DNA of 64,000 nt from an uncultured Collinsella sp. (GTDB lineage Bacteria; Actinomycetota; Coriobacteriia; Coriobacteriales; Coriobacteriaceae): NCBI GenBank assembly GCA_900540895.1, contig UQHV01000004.1:1-64000 (forward strand), read 5' to 3'. The notes beneath the pieces were generated by a model. That model did not search any database. It was not told where the DNA came from and worked only from the letters and a program-made list of their open reading frames with translations. Numbering within the stretch: position 1 is the first letter of the stretch; every line of letters begins with the position of its first letter. Shown here one piece after another: positions 26,342 through 36,467 of this stretch. The translations under genes and the position numbers were made by a program.

Positions 26342-28894
26342 ATGAGACGAGTGGGAACACTTGGCTTGGTGGCAGCGCTTGCCGCTATCTTGGTATCGCC
26401 GCTGCCGGCGCACGCCGAAGACGCATCGGGTGCCGTTACCTACAATGCGGGAAATGGGTATTCCTTTGAGAAGCTCTCGCATCCTACGGTAGGAACGTCG
26501 TAGCCGGATGGCATCGTCGACTACCAGGGTAACGGTGCCGTTGCCGTTCCGGGCGCCGATGGTAATACGGCCAACAACGAAGGCGATCGCGGCCAGAGCT
26601 ACACTTGGGCGGCTGCGAGCTATGGTGACTGGCTTTATGTGGGCACCTGCTATGCGGCGATGGGCAACACGCTGACGCTCATGAACAGCACGCTGGGCGA
26701 TTCCTTTGATGTCGAAACCATGCGCCTGACGCTGGAGGCCATGTTTAACGGTACCTTCTTCTATGGACAGCAGAAGGAGGACGGCACGGCCGACAAGGAC
26801 AGCGGCGGCATCTTGGTCAAGATCAATACCAAGACCGGTGAGACCAAGCTGCTACTCTCTGAATCGCTCAACGGCGTCGCTCCTTTGTTCCGCAATGCCG
26901 TGAGCTATAAGGGTAAGCTCTATTTCTGCGGCAGCGTCAGGACCAATGACGGCAAAGGCGGCCTGCCTGCTGTATACGAGATCGATCCTAAGACGGATGA
27001 GTACAAAGTTGTCTATCAGGGCCTTTCGAGCATGCAGGATTACGGTGCTGCCTACAAGCAGGGCATTTCTACCGGTATCCGCGGCATGTGCGTCCATGAT
27101 GGCCAGCTCGTCATCAGTAATGTGGGTAAAGACGCGAACGGTAATTTTGTGTCGACAATCCTGACGTCGTCTGACCCCTCGAAGGGCCAGGACAGCTTCA
27201 CCGAGATTGCCAACTCGGAGACGCTGTTTGGCTATCCGGCGATTCGCTATCAGGACAGCATCTACGGCGGCGCCATTTGGGATATGGTCTCGTACAATGG
27301 CCATCTCTATGCGACCATCTGCACCGGTACGCCCGAGAACGCTCCCGATGATAATTCCATGCAGTCGTTTGCCATGGTCCGTGGCGACAAGAATGCCGAC
27401 GGCAGCTATTCGTGGACTCCCATTGTCGGCGATCAGAAGACGGACGGTGCAAAGTACTGCTTTGGCATCGATCCTGCCCGTACCCGTTCTGGCGCTGCCA
27501 ACCTCATCGTCTACAACGACTACCTCTATATCGGTGAATACAACGACGAGGAGATTGCCCTCGAGCGCATCCTGTTCAACAAATCCAACACCGAAGAGGG
27601 CGGCAAGAGCAGCATGGGTGGCGTTGACTGCTCGTTTGTGAATGCCAATCTTGAGCAGTCGGTTAACATCTATCGCATGGACAAGGACGAGAACATGGAG
27701 CTCGTCGTTGGCGATCGCACCGACATGTTCCCCGAGGGCGGTATTTCCGGCCTGACTTCGGGCTTTGGCCGAAACGAGAACCAGTACATTTGGCGCATGC
27801 AGAAGTTCGACGGCAAGCTGTATATCGGTACCTTTGATACCGCGAGCCTGCTTGAGCCGATCGGCCAGTTCTCCAATGGCGACATTATCGATATGACGCC
27901 CGAGGAGTGGGACTCTCAGGTTCAGCGCCTTAGGGACCTGCTCAATCACCTGCTCGACAAGAAATCGCCTGACGACCCCATCGTTCCCGTGAACACGCTT
28001 GCGGACGATGATTCAAACGAGGCCGTCGAGGTCGATGATTCGAACGAAGCTGCTGAGGTTGATGATTCAAACAAGGCCGTCGATGTCGATGACGAGAAGA
28101 CCGAGGTTGCTAAGGGCTTTGGCGATCTGAGCGATGCGCTGGAGGATGCCGCGGGCGGTCTTTGCGATCAGGCCGCGACGATGCCCCAGGACTTTGAGGA
28201 CGACGCCGCTTATGTCCAGAAGATCGATGGCGAGATCGCGTACTTCAAGTCCTTTGCCGACCAGTATCAGGACATGCTCGATAGCTATGAGAGCCTTAAG
28301 CAGCAGTACGAGGATGCCTATGGCACCGAGCTGCCGAGCGATATTCAGGATGCGCTCGATAAGCTGCTGAGCGAGGAGAACCTCAAGAAGTTGCAGAGTG
28401 TCCTTACGTGCATGTGTTACCTGCGCGATGCCGAGCGCGGCTTTGATATGTATGTGACCGAGGACGGCGTGAACTTTACGACGCTGACGACCAATGGCTT
28501 TAACGATCCGTATAACCATGGTCTGCGCACCTTTGCGGTGACCAACCAGGGTCTGTGCCTTGGTACCGCCAACCCGTTCTATGGTTGCCAGGTCTGGATC
28601 CAGCGCAAGGAGAATTCGGAGAATCCGGTTGATCCCGGTACTCCGGATCCGACGGAACCCACCGATCCTTCGCAGCCGGGTGGCGGCGATCAGCCTGGCG
28701 GCAGCCAGACGGGTGGCAACGACCAGTCGAGCAGCACCACGACCACCGTCACGACGACCGCTAAGAAGACTCCGAAGGACGGCTCGCTGCCTCGCGCTGG
28801 CGACTCGACCCTCACGCTGGTCTTGGGATTGCTGGTTGCAGCTGCCGCAGTGCTTGGCATTGCTCTCGTCTTGCGCAAGCGTTCTCGTCGCTAG
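26342..28894 (+). pseudogene. LPxTG-like surface protein gene interrupted by in-frame TAG
   Basis: The gene starts at ATG 26342 with a signal peptide (residues 1-25, ending PAHA). Codon 54 is TAG (26501-26503), after which the same frame stays open for nearly 800 codons to 28894. The product would be about 850 residues: a region with repeated Gly/Tyr-rich strands suggesting a beta-propeller, a tandem acidic repeat (EAVEVDDSN-type units near 28015-28090), a coiled-coil region, a Pro/Thr-rich linker, and a sorting signal LPRAGDS followed by a TM segment and an RKRSRR tail. AGGGGAGG precedes the start. A one-base change (CAG to TAG) would explain the interruption; internal GTG 26639 could give an unexported product. 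Confidence 0.8.
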
Positions 28895-29316
28895 GCTCGT
28901 CCGCGTAGCTCAATGTCCTGGATATCGTCGAAGTTGATGGCGATATCCCTGAGTTTGAGCAGCTTGAATGCGGGTAACGCTTCGTCGAGAATGCCCGTGC
29001 GGCTACGATAGCCGTACGTATCGTAATAGGTGACGCGCACCAAGTCGCCGCGTTTGAGGCCCTCGAGCTTTTGCGAAAGCTCGAGGGCTTTTTCTTCCGT
29101 GAGCTCACGTTTTTGCTCGACGGTGATTTCCTGCTTGCGCACGAGCTCGTAGTATCCCGTGAGGGCGGCAAAGGGCATAAACTGTGCGGCGCGGTTGGCG
29201 CGCACGGCACCGTTGGCAGTGAGGTTGGGGTCGGCTGCGCGGCGTCTGCCCTCGGGGTCCGCCAGGCGCTCGAAGGCGGTCGGCGGGCGCATGGGCTGTT
29301 GTTTGGGTTTAGGCAC
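28891..29316 (-). CDS. YolD-like protein
   Basis: 141 residues from a GTG with GGAGG 5 nt upstream. The motif RAAQFMPFAALTGYYEL is the YolD-family signature, and the C-terminal part (GDLVRVTYYDTYGYRSRTG) is also typical. YolD-like proteins are encoded next to UmuC-type polymerases and are thought to act as their partner, in the place of UmuD. It overlaps the end of the polymerase gene by 8 nt, so translation is coupled. The stop overlaps that of the convergent surface-protein gene. Confidence 0.85.
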   Translation of the reverse strand: MPKPKQQPMRPPTAFERLADPEGRRRAADPNLTANGAVRANRAAQFMPFAALTGYYELVRKQEITVEQKRELTEEKALELSQKLEGLKRGDLVRVTYYDTYGYRSRTGILDEALPAFKLLKLRDIAINFDDIQDIELRGRA

Positions 29317-30814
29317 GGTGTCCTCCAACTTGATCGTTGCGCTCGCGCGCGGTGGCGCCGGCGGTAAAGCTTAATCCCTTGACGAGCGCGTTCTTGCCGT
29401 ACTTGCCTTTCACGGCCAGGACGGCGCGCGCCAGGTCGCGCTCGCGCTCATCGGCCTCGATATCGCTGAACAGATCGATGGTGGCAAATTCCTCGGGCAC
29501 AAGATTGCTAAAGCCCAGGTTGATGCGCTTGACCGGTCGTTTGGGATCGACAGTCTGCGCCCAGAGCTCATCGAAATAGCCCATGATCTTCTTAAACGAA
29601 TTGGTACGCTCGGGCAGCTTGCGCGAGGCGTTGGAGTGCGCAAAGAGCGCGGCATAGCCACCACGCGGTTTGCCACCATGCTCTCCCACAAAGATGCCAT
29701 CGATTGCCTGCGCTTCGCGCACCAGGCGGCGCCGTTCGTCATCGCGCTGGACGGGCTTGGGAGCACGGGGCGCGAGCTCGGGGCCGGCGGTTGCGGTGGG
29801 TTCGATGCTCGACGTACTCGAGCGCAGGTGTCCGCATCCGTCCACATATTGTGCAGTACCGCTGGCATCAAGCCTGCGTATGTCGGCGCGCTCGCTCGCG
29901 TAGCCCACAAAGAGCGAGATGCTGTCGCAGACCACGTGCTTATCGATCAAGTCCAACACGGCGTTGTCGACCATCTCGCGCAAGACGGTGTAGGCCTGCT
30001 CGTAGGCATAGCCCTTCGAGAGCACCTGTCCTGTGGTGGTCGAGGTCGCTTGCGGGCGATAGGCTTGGATATCGGCGATGGTTGTCGGCTCGCGTCCGAA
30101 GGCGTGGTCGATGAGATACTCGGCATTGACGCCGAGCTCGTCGTAAAGCAGGTTTTCGTCGAGCGCCGCGACGCCCATCAGATCGTAGACGCCGTATTTT
30201 TCGAGTCGTGCTGCCACGCCGGGGCCGATGCCCCAGATATCGGTGATGGGACGATGGGGCCAGATTTCCTTGCGAAAGGTCTCATCGTCGAGTATGCCGA
30301 TGCGGCTGGGTACGTGCTTGGCGGTGATATCGAGTGCAACTTTGGCCTGGAATAGGTTGGGGCCGATGCCGACCGTCGCCGTGATGCCGGTGCGCGCCAG
30401 GACCTCGTCGCGCAACATGCAGGCGAAGCCTTCCGCATCGGTGTGATAGAGGTCCAGATAGGGTGTCACGTCGATAAAGCACTCGTCAATTGAGTAGACG
30501 TGAACGTCTTGCGGACTGACGTATTCCAGGTAGATACCGTAGATCTGCGCCGACACCTCCATGTAGTGCTGCATGCGCGGTACGGCCTTGATGTAGTCGA
30601 TGCCGTCGGGAATCTCGAATAGGCGGCAGCGGTTGTGAATACCTAAGTCCTTCATGGCCTGCGTGATGGCGAGGCAGATGGTCGTGCGTCCGCGCGATTC
30701 GTCGGCAACGACTAGGTTGGTGGTGAGCGGATCGAGCCCACGGTCGACGCACTCGACGCTGGCATAAAACGTCTTGAGGTCGATGCAGATATAGGTGTGC
30801 TGCTCGTGCGCCAT
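29309..30814 (-). CDS. Y-family DNA polymerase (UmuC/DinB type)
   Basis: 501 residues, an error-prone translesion polymerase. Catalytic acidic residues occur in CIDLKTFYASVECVDRG and YSIDECFIDV. The helix-hairpin-helix region (IWGIGPGVAARLEKYGV) and a little-finger domain with a long C-terminal part follow. The ATG at 30814 has GGAGGG upstream. It lies just downstream of a LexA-like box and forms an operon with the YolD-like gene. Confidence 0.92.
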   Translation of the reverse strand: MAHEQHTYICIDLKTFYASVECVDRGLDPLTTNLVVADESRGRTTICLAITQAMKDLGIHNRCRLFEIPDGIDYIKAVPRMQHYMEVSAQIYGIYLEYVSPQDVHVYSIDECFIDVTPYLDLYHTDAEGFACMLRDEVLARTGITATVGIGPNLFQAKVALDITAKHVPSRIGILDDETFRKEIWPHRPITDIWGIGPGVAARLEKYGVYDLMGVAALDENLLYDELGVNAEYLIDHAFGREPTTIADIQAYRPQATSTTTGQVLSKGYAYEQAYTVLREMVDNAVLDLIDKHVVCDSISLFVGYASERADIRRLDASGTAQYVDGCGHLRSSTSSIEPTATAGPELAPRAPKPVQRDDERRRLVREAQAIDGIFVGEHGGKPRGGYAALFAHSNASRKLPERTNSFKKIMGYFDELWAQTVDPKRPVKRINLGFSNLVPEEFATIDLFSDIEADERERDLARAVLAVKGKYGKNALVKGLSFTAGATARERNDQVGGHRA

Positions 30815-30843
30815 CCGTGTCCCTCCATCAAACACATGTTCTT

Positions 30844-30861
30844 ATCGAATATCTGTTCGAT
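30844..30861 (-). promoter_or_regulatory. LexA-like SOS box
   Basis: ATCGAATATCTGTTCGAT is an almost perfect palindrome matching the Gram-positive LexA pattern CGAAC-N4-GTTCG with one deviation. It lies 30 bp upstream of the polymerase start, so DNA-damage induction of the polymerase/YolD operon is likely. Confidence 0.65.
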
Positions 30862-31038
30862 AATACCCGCTCGTCCGGACACCGTCAAAATCTGTCCCTT
30901 TTTGGCAAGTATGGTCGTGCGGCTTCATCGGGGTTTTAACGCAGCCCTAAAGAGCGCGAAACAGCTCGGAAAAGCTCGCTTCGTAGCATGAGCCTAACGA
31001 TCGATACCACCATAAAGCACGGAAGGGTTGTGGGGATA

Positions 31039-31563
31039 ATGGTCAACTATGGGTTTGGTATGCCGACGCGCTTGGTTGCGGATGGGGATGTGGCTCGCTG
31101 GTGCGGGCGATTGGTTGCCCACTATGGCGGCACCAAGGCACTGGTCGTGCTGGGAGGCGACAAGCACACGCGCGATGAGCTCGTTTCGGCGGCGCTGGGC
31201 TCGCTCGATCGTGCCCTGCTCGAACGCGTACTCTTTCGTTGCGGTTCGGCCGGGGGCGACGGGGGAGACGATTTGGTCGATGAGGCCGTAGCCCTGGCAA
31301 CCGATGAGGGCGTGGACTTTGTCCTGGCGATTGGCGATGCCGATACTGCTGGCTTTGCGCGCGAGCTCGCGCGTCGCATGGCGGCGCTCGATGCCGGCGA
31401 AGACGGTTTTGTCCCTTATGGATGCATTCTCTCGGAGGGCAAGGCGCCTGCTGTCGTGGGCACCGGTGAGGTTCCCGTTTTTGCCATTATCGCGCCCGAA
31501 CTGCTGGAGGGCATCGGGTCTCCTCTGCGTGAGTTGCTCGGTAGCATCTGCGCCGCGGCCTAA
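31039..31563 (+). CDS. Partial iron-containing alcohol dehydrogenase-like protein
   Basis: 174 residues from ATG 31039 with TGGGGAT upstream (an ATG at 30988 lacks a ribosome site). The start, MVNYGFGMPTRLVADGDVARW, and ALVVLGGDKHTRDELV look like the NAD-binding N-terminal half of Fe-dependent alcohol dehydrogenases, but the metal-binding helical domain with its histidines is missing. It is either a degenerate remnant or a stand-alone nucleotide-binding protein. It is followed by a long hairpin ending in T's. Confidence 0.5.
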   Translation: MVNYGFGMPTRLVADGDVARWCGRLVAHYGGTKALVVLGGDKHTRDELVSAALGSLDRALLERVLFRCGSAGGDGGDDLVDEAVALATDEGVDFVLAIGDADTAGFARELARRMAALDAGEDGFVPYGCILSEGKAPAVVGTGEVPVFAIIAPELLEGIGSPLRELLGSICAAA

Positions 31564-31573
31564 TATTTGCCAT

Positions 31574-31637
31574 AAAAGGACGGGTTATTTTTGGTTGGTA
31601 AAGCGTTTGACCTGCCAAAATAAGCCTGTCCCTTTTT
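31574..31637 (+). terminator. Long AT-rich hairpin, terminator-like repeat
   Basis: The left arm (from 31574, AAAAGGACGGGTTATTTTTGG) is largely complementary to the right arm ending CTGTCCCTTTTT (31637). The apical part, TTTGACCTGCCAAAATAAG, resembles the loop of the 81-bp repeats at 18.8 and 20.0 kb. It probably terminates the upstream gene and may belong to the same repeat superfamily. Confidence 0.55.
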
Positions 31638-31762
31638 AATCGGTTGCCGTTTGGGGGCCGATTGGCAACGCTCGCTGATTGTAGTCTTGACCTGCGCTAG
31701 AATAGTGGCATCTGAATGTCCGGGCGCATGGAGGCGTGCGCCCGTATGCTGAGGAGGACTCT

Positions 31763-33457
31763 ATGGCAACTGTTGCCGCACCTATCGATGCTACGTCGAC
31801 TGCCGCTTGGAAGGCGCTCGAGGCTCATCAGGAGAAGCTCGAGGCCGAAGGTATCGACCTCAAGGCCTGGTTCGCTGCTGACGCCGACCGCGTGAACAAA
31901 CTGAGCTTTGACGCCGGTGACCTGCACTTCGATCTGTCGAAGAACCTGGTGACCGATGAGACCGTCAAGCTGCTGTGCGATCTTGCCCGCGAGGTGAAGC
32001 TCGAGGAGCGCCGCGACGCCATGTTCTCTGGCGAGCACATCAACACTACCGAGGACCGCGCTGTCCTGCACACCGCGCTGCGCCGCCCGGCAAGCGAGAA
32101 GGGCCAGCTCATCGTCGACGGCCAGGACGTCGTCGCCGACGTGCACGAGGTCCTCGACCGCATGTATGCCTTCGCCGAGCGCGTGCGCTCCGGTGAGTGG
32201 AAGGGCGTTACCGGCAAGAAGATCGAGCATCTGGTGTCCATCGGCATCGGCGGCTCCGACCTGGGCCCGGTCATGGCCTACGAGGCTCTGCGTCCCTATG
32301 CCGACGCCGGTATCGACTGCCGCTACATCTCCAACATCGACCCCAACGACCAGGCCGAGAAGCTCAAGGGCCTGGATCCCGAGACCACGCTCGTAATCAT
32401 CGTCTCCAAGACCTTCACCACGCTCGAGACCCTCACCAACGCCCGCGAGGTCAAGACCTGGATGCTCGAGCAGCTCAAGGCTCAGGGCGCCATCGATGGC
32501 TCCGATGAGCAGAACGCCGAGGCCGTGGCAAAGCACTTCGTCGCCGTTTCCACCGCACTCGAGAAGGTCGAGGCCTTCGGTATCGACCCCGCCAACGCCT
32601 TCGGTTTCTGGAACTGGGTCGGTGGCCGCTATTCCGTTGACTCCGCCGTGGGCCTGTCGCTGATCGTCGTGCTCGGCCCCGAGCGCTTCCAGCAGTTCCT
32701 CGAGGGCTTCCACGCCATCGACGAGTACTTCTGCAACACCCCGCTCGAGAACAACGCCGTCGCGCTGATGGGCCTGCTCAATGTCTGGTACGTCAACTTC
32801 TTCGGTTCCAAGAGCCACGCCGTGCTGCCGTACTGCCAGTACCTGCACCGCTTCCCGGCCTACCTGCAGCAGCTCACCATGGAGTCCAACGGCAAGCATG
32901 TCCGCTGGGACGGCAGCGCCGTGACCTCCGACACCGGTGAGATCTTCTGGGGCGAGCCCGGCACCAACGGCCAGCATGCCTTCTATCAGCTGCTGCACCA
33001 GGGCACTGTGGTGGTTCCGGCCGACTTCATCGCCTTCGCCAATACCGCCAACCCTGCGACCGACGGCGGCCAGGATGTCCACGAGCTGTTCCTGGGCAAC
33101 TTCCTGGCCCAGACCAAGGCGCTCGCCTTTGGTAAGACGGCCGATGAGGTTCGTGCCGAGGGCACGCCCGAGCAGATCGTCCCGGCCCGTTGCTTTGAGG
33201 GCAATCGCCCGACGACCTCGATCTTCGGCGACACGCTGACCCCGTTCGCACTCGGCGAGCTCATCGCCCTGTACGAGCACATCACGTTTGTCGAGGGCAC
33301 GGTCTGGGGCATCGACTCCTACGACCAGTGGGGCGTCGAGCTGGGCAAGCAGCTTGCCAAGCAGATTACCCCGGCCTTCCACGATGACGCCGCCAAGGCC
33401 GAGCAGGACGCTTCGACCCAGGCGCTCATCGAGTTCTATCGCGCGCATCGCAAGTAG
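31763..33457 (+). CDS. pgi: Glucose-6-phosphate isomerase
   Basis: Interconverts glucose 6-phosphate and fructose 6-phosphate. 564 residues with [27 protein letters not shown], the [12 protein letters not shown] signature, and the active-site Glu and His regions ([26 protein letters not shown]). GAGGAGG lies 5 nt before the ATG. It probably also handles glucose 6-phosphate from the sugar-conjugate operon at 39-50 kb. A GC-rich terminator follows. Confidence 0.96.
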   Translation: MATVAAPIDATSTAAWKALEAHQEKLEAEGIDLKAWFAADADRVNKLSFDAGDLHFDLSKNLVTDETVKLLCDLAREVKLEERRDAMFSGEHINTTEDRAVLHTALRRPASEKGQLIVDGQDVVADVHEVLDRMYAFAERVRSGEWKGVTGKKIEHLVSIGIGGSDLGPVMAYEALRPYADAGIDCRYISNIDPNDQAEKLKGLDPETTLVIIVSKTFTTLETLTNAREVKTWMLEQLKAQGAIDGSDEQNAEAVAKHFVAVSTALEKVEAFGIDPANAFGFWNWVGGRYSVDSAVGLSLIVVLGPERFQQFLEGFHAIDEYFCNTPLENNAVALMGLLNVWYVNFFGSKSHAVLPYCQYLHRFPAYLQQLTMESNGKHVRWDGSAVTSDTGEIFWGEPGTNGQHAFYQLLHQGTVVVPADFIAFANTANPATDGGQDVHELFLGNFLAQTKALAFGKTADEVRAEGTPEQIVPARCFEGNRPTTSIFGDTLTPFALGELIALYEHITFVEGTVWGIDSYDQWGVELGKQLAKQITPAFHDDAAKAEQDASTQALIEFYRAHRK

Positions 33458-33490
33458 TCGCTGCTGTTAACGCATCGCGCCTTATAGTCA

Positions 33491-33523
33491 GGGGCCCGTA
33501 TCCTATCGGATGCGGGCCCCTTT
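33491..33523. terminator. Terminator of pgi
   Basis: GGGGCCCGTATCC (33491-33503) pairs with GGATGCGGGCCCC (33508-33520), followed by TTT. The symmetric stem may also serve the convergent VirD4-like operon. Confidence 0.8.
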
Positions 33524-33598
33524 GCTTTGCCGTAGTCCCGGGGCGCACGGCCTTTGTGGAACATCGCTGGGGCGCCGCGCGCCGCGAGAACCCTGCGC

Positions 33599-34903
33599 CT
33601 AGATCTCGGCCTCCGCATGGTCTCGCTGCGCCTCGGGCAGCTCCCCGTAGAGCGGATGGTCTTCGAGCCTAAAGCGCTCGACCTGTTCGGGAGTGCGACC
33701 GCGCACAAAGAGCCACGAGCGATCGATCGGCGTCGCCATGAGCGTGCTGGGCAGCGCGTCGGCGCGGTCGGAAAACACCCGGGCACTCTCGGGATCCTGG
33801 AACGCCAGCACCAGATGCGTGTCGCAGTTGCCCATGATGGAGCGTGCGCGTGCCTCGCCATAGAGCGCATCGAGCTGGTTGGTCGACTGCAGCAGCAGCG
33901 TTGCCCAGATGTTGCGGCTTCGGATAATCGAGAGCACGTTGTCGATCTGGGGGATCTGCAGATTTGCGAAGTCATCGAGCATAAAGCGCACGGGCACGGG
34001 CAGGCTGCCGTCGGGCTGCCTATCGGCCTCACGAATGAGGCCCATAAACGCCTGCGAAATAAAGAGGCCGGTCAGCGGATCGAGATTGCGGTCAATATCG
34101 CTCACGGTTACAAACAGGACGCAGGGGGTGTGTCCCATGGAAGCGAAGTTCACCTGATGGCACTCACGATAGAGCTGTGCCGCACCGTCGAATCCCAGAC
34201 ACATGACCTTTTCGGCAAGGATGCCGACGATGCTCGCGTGCATGCGCTCGGCATTTTGCGTAATGGCGTAGCGCCGCCATAGCGAGAGGGCATAGCTTTG
34301 GGGGTCGGTCGTGATCAGGTCGTCAAACAATCGACCCGTGGCACCGTCCTGCAGGTGCTCGATCAGCTTGATGACCGAGCTGATCGTCTGCTCGTCGGCG
34401 GGTAGCTGTTCGGTGACGTAGGCGATAAGACACGACAGCAGGTTTGCCGCCGCATGATCCCAAAAAGGCTGGTTGTTGTCCTCGATGGGGCAGATGGCCT
34501 TTGCCACCGAGAGGATGTCCTGCTGGTTGGGCCTGCCGTCCGCCTTGCGGCGAATGTGCCTCAGGGGGTTGTAGCCGCAGCGCTCGATGCCGGGCGCAAG
34601 GGCCGGGACGGTGTTGAGGTCGGCGAAGTTGAGGCATTGCACGCGGTAACCGTGGGCTGCCAGCACGGGTCCCACTTCGCGACAGAGCGTGCCTTTGGTG
34701 TCGAGCACGATGTAGCTTGCGTTCATTTGCAGCAGGTTGGGCTTGAGGACGTTTCGGGTCTTGCCGGCTCCCGAGGGGCCGATCACAAGTGCGTTGTTGT
34801 TGAGTCCCGTTTGGCGGGTGTCGCAGGAGAGCGTTCGATCCTTGGCGAGGATGGTGGACGATGCGGACTCAGATGCGGCGAGGCGGCTGGCGAGGTTAGA
34901 CAT
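33599..34903 (-). CDS. VirD4/TraG-like coupling ATPase
   Basis: 434 residues. Walker A is GPSGAGKT (residues 42-49) and a Walker B-like RFMLDDFANL lies near residue 300, with the TraG C-terminal pattern (LLLQSTNQLDALYG, then FQDPESARVFSDRAD). No N-terminal TM segments are found, unlike typical VirD4. Such ATPases feed DNA or proteins into type IV secretion, but no relaxase or channel gene is nearby. AAGGAGG precedes the ATG, which overlaps the end of the ClpP-like gene by 8 nt. Confidence 0.85.
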   Translation of the reverse strand: MSNLASRLAASESASSTILAKDRTLSCDTRQTGLNNNALVIGPSGAGKTRNVLKPNLLQMNASYIVLDTKGTLCREVGPVLAAHGYRVQCLNFADLNTVPALAPGIERCGYNPLRHIRRKADGRPNQQDILSVAKAICPIEDNNQPFWDHAAANLLSCLIAYVTEQLPADEQTISSVIKLIEHLQDGATGRLFDDLITTDPQSYALSLWRRYAITQNAERMHASIVGILAEKVMCLGFDGAAQLYRECHQVNFASMGHTPCVLFVTVSDIDRNLDPLTGLFISQAFMGLIREADRQPDGSLPVPVRFMLDDFANLQIPQIDNVLSIIRSRNIWATLLLQSTNQLDALYGEARARSIMGNCDTHLVLAFQDPESARVFSDRADALPSTLMATPIDRSWLFVRGRTPEQVERFRLEDHPLYGELPEAQRDHAEAEI

Positions 34904-35513
34904 GGGCGACCTCCTTGGTGGTCGAGAGAATTTCGTGGGCAAAGCCGAGCTCGACGGCGCGCTCGGCCGAAAGGTAGGTGTCTTTTGCAGTGAGGGACTG
35001 GATGCGCTTGGGCGTGAGGCCGCTGCGGTCCGAGAGGATTTGCGTGAGGGTCTTGCGGGTCTGCATGAGACGCCGGCTGGTTTCCTGCAACGCAAGTGCC
35101 GAGCCGCCTGCCCCCTGGGGGATCAGCGGGTCATGAATCATGAGCTCTGCATGGGGCGCCATACGGCGATCGTCGCCGCCCATAAAGATCACGGCGCCCA
35201 TGGACGCGGCGAATTCCAGGCAGACGGTGCGGATGGGGCACGATGCGAGGCGCATGGCGTCATAGATCGCAAGACCCGATCGCACGCTTCCGCCGGCGCT
35301 GGCGACAAATATGGTGATGGGGCGGCTGGGGTCGGTGGCATCGAGCAGACGAATCTGCTGGCATAGGTCGTGGGCCATCGGGGTTTCGATGTTTCCCATG
35401 ACGGAGAGCTCGCGACGGGCGAGCATCTCATCGTAAATGCTGGTGAGCGTGATACCTCGGGCGGATTCACGCATGGTGAGGGGGCTGATGATGGGGGAAT
35501 GATTGGTGTCCAT
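34896..35513 (-). CDS. ClpP-like serine protease
   Basis: 205 residues with the ClpP fold: GGSVRSGLAIYDAM oxyanion region, catalytic Ser104 in FAASMGA and His127 in MIHDPL. The usual GQ before AASMGA is EF here, so it is a diverged paralogue rather than housekeeping ClpP. AAAGGAG lies upstream. It is the middle gene of a three-gene unit with the VirD4-like ATPase, suggesting processing of a secreted or mobile-element protein. That role is inference. Confidence 0.85.
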   Translation of the reverse strand: MDTNHSPIISPLTMRESARGITLTSIYDEMLARRELSVMGNIETPMAHDLCQQIRLLDATDPSRPITIFVASAGGSVRSGLAIYDAMRLASCPIRTVCLEFAASMGAVIFMGGDDRRMAPHAELMIHDPLIPQGAGGSALALQETSRRLMQTRKTLTQILSDRSGLTPKRIQSLTAKDTYLSAERAVELGFAHEILSTTKEVAHV

Positions 35514-35576
35514 GAGGACTCCTTTCTGTTGGTTGTGTTGTGGAATAGGATTGTTGCCCGCGGAGGGGCTGGCGGG

Positions 35577-36467
35577 CTACAGGGTTCGTCCGAGCCTGAG
35601 ATCGAGCTCGGTTGTGGGGCAGGCTGCCTGTTCGTGCGGCTCGCAAGCGCCAAGGGCTCCAAAGCGATGGAGCGTTGCGACGGGCGTGGTGTAGGCGAGC
35701 CGCAGCTGATGCTCGATAGGGGCACATCCGTCATTTTTGTAATGAGCCGCGTAGTACTGCGCGATGCTGGCGTTCATCTCGCTGCCATTGCGATGGTGCT
35801 CAAACTGGCGTCTGCAGGTCTCGATGATCTTTGCTACCGACTTGGGTGCCGTCGCGGGAACAAGGGCGAGATAGCCCTCAAATAGTTCGTTGATGCTCAG
35901 GAGGCACAGCAGGTCGATCAGCGTCCTTATGGCTGCTCCCTCGGCAGAAAAGTGCGCGGTCATGCGGTTATATCGGTTGCGGTCGACGATGGCCACATGG
36001 GGTCTAGGAGTTTTCTGCCCCGTGGTCCCGGGCTTTTGCCGCGCCTGTGAATTGAGCTCGACGTTGCAGCGCTTGAGGCCGTCCAACGGAAGGAACAGTG
36101 CGGTGCGCAGGGTGTTCCGCTTGCTTTCGAGTTCATGACGCTCGTCGGGTTCCCATTCGAGCTTGAGTTTCGTGTCGAGCGCCGTAAGCATATGGGCTAG
36201 GCAGCCTACGGTAAGAATGTGCGAATCGTTGTCGCGTTTTGGGGCATAGGGGTCTGTCAGCTTGCGAATGTCGGGGTCGCCCATGATCTTTGTGCAGCGC
36301 TTCAGCAGTTGAGGGTGATCGGCCAAGATCGTCGCGAGCGGTAGCGACGCGTAGTTCTTGATGGTCGCGGCGGCAAAGGCGGCGTCATATTCGTTTGCAT
36401 ATGCTCGCTCAATGCGGGCATCCAGAATGCTTTTCTTATCGCCGTCTTCAGCGTGGTGGTTTGTCAT
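35577..36467 (-). CDS. Hypothetical protein upstream of ClpP/VirD4-like genes
   Basis: 296 residues from ATG 36467 with GGAGA 5 nt upstream. Mainly alpha-helical and charged, with a hydrophobic stretch near residues 185-215 (LIDLLCLLSINELFEGYLAL) and several Cys and His near the C-terminus. No family is recognised. An upstream in-frame extension to 36623 would add a His/Gln-rich stretch but has no ribosome site. Position suggests it is the first gene of the VirD4/ClpP unit. Confidence 0.7.
   Translation of the reverse strand: MTNHHAEDGDKKSILDARIERAYANEYDAAFAAATIKNYASLPLATILADHPQLLKRCTKIMGDPDIRKLTDPYAPKRDNDSHILTVGCLAHMLTALDTKLKLEWEPDERHELESKRNTLRTALFLPLDGLKRCNVELNSQARQKPGTTGQKTPRPHVAIVDRNRYNRMTAHFSAEGAAIRTLIDLLCLLSINELFEGYLALVPATAPKSVAKIIETCRRQFEHHRNGSEMNASIAQYYAAHYKNDGCAPIEHQLRLAYTTPVATLHRFGALGACEPHEQAACPTTELDLRLGRTL

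Noticed and set aside
31697..33448. 583-codon open frame antisense to pgi
   Set aside because: Codon-bias shadow of the glucose-6-phosphate isomerase gene.
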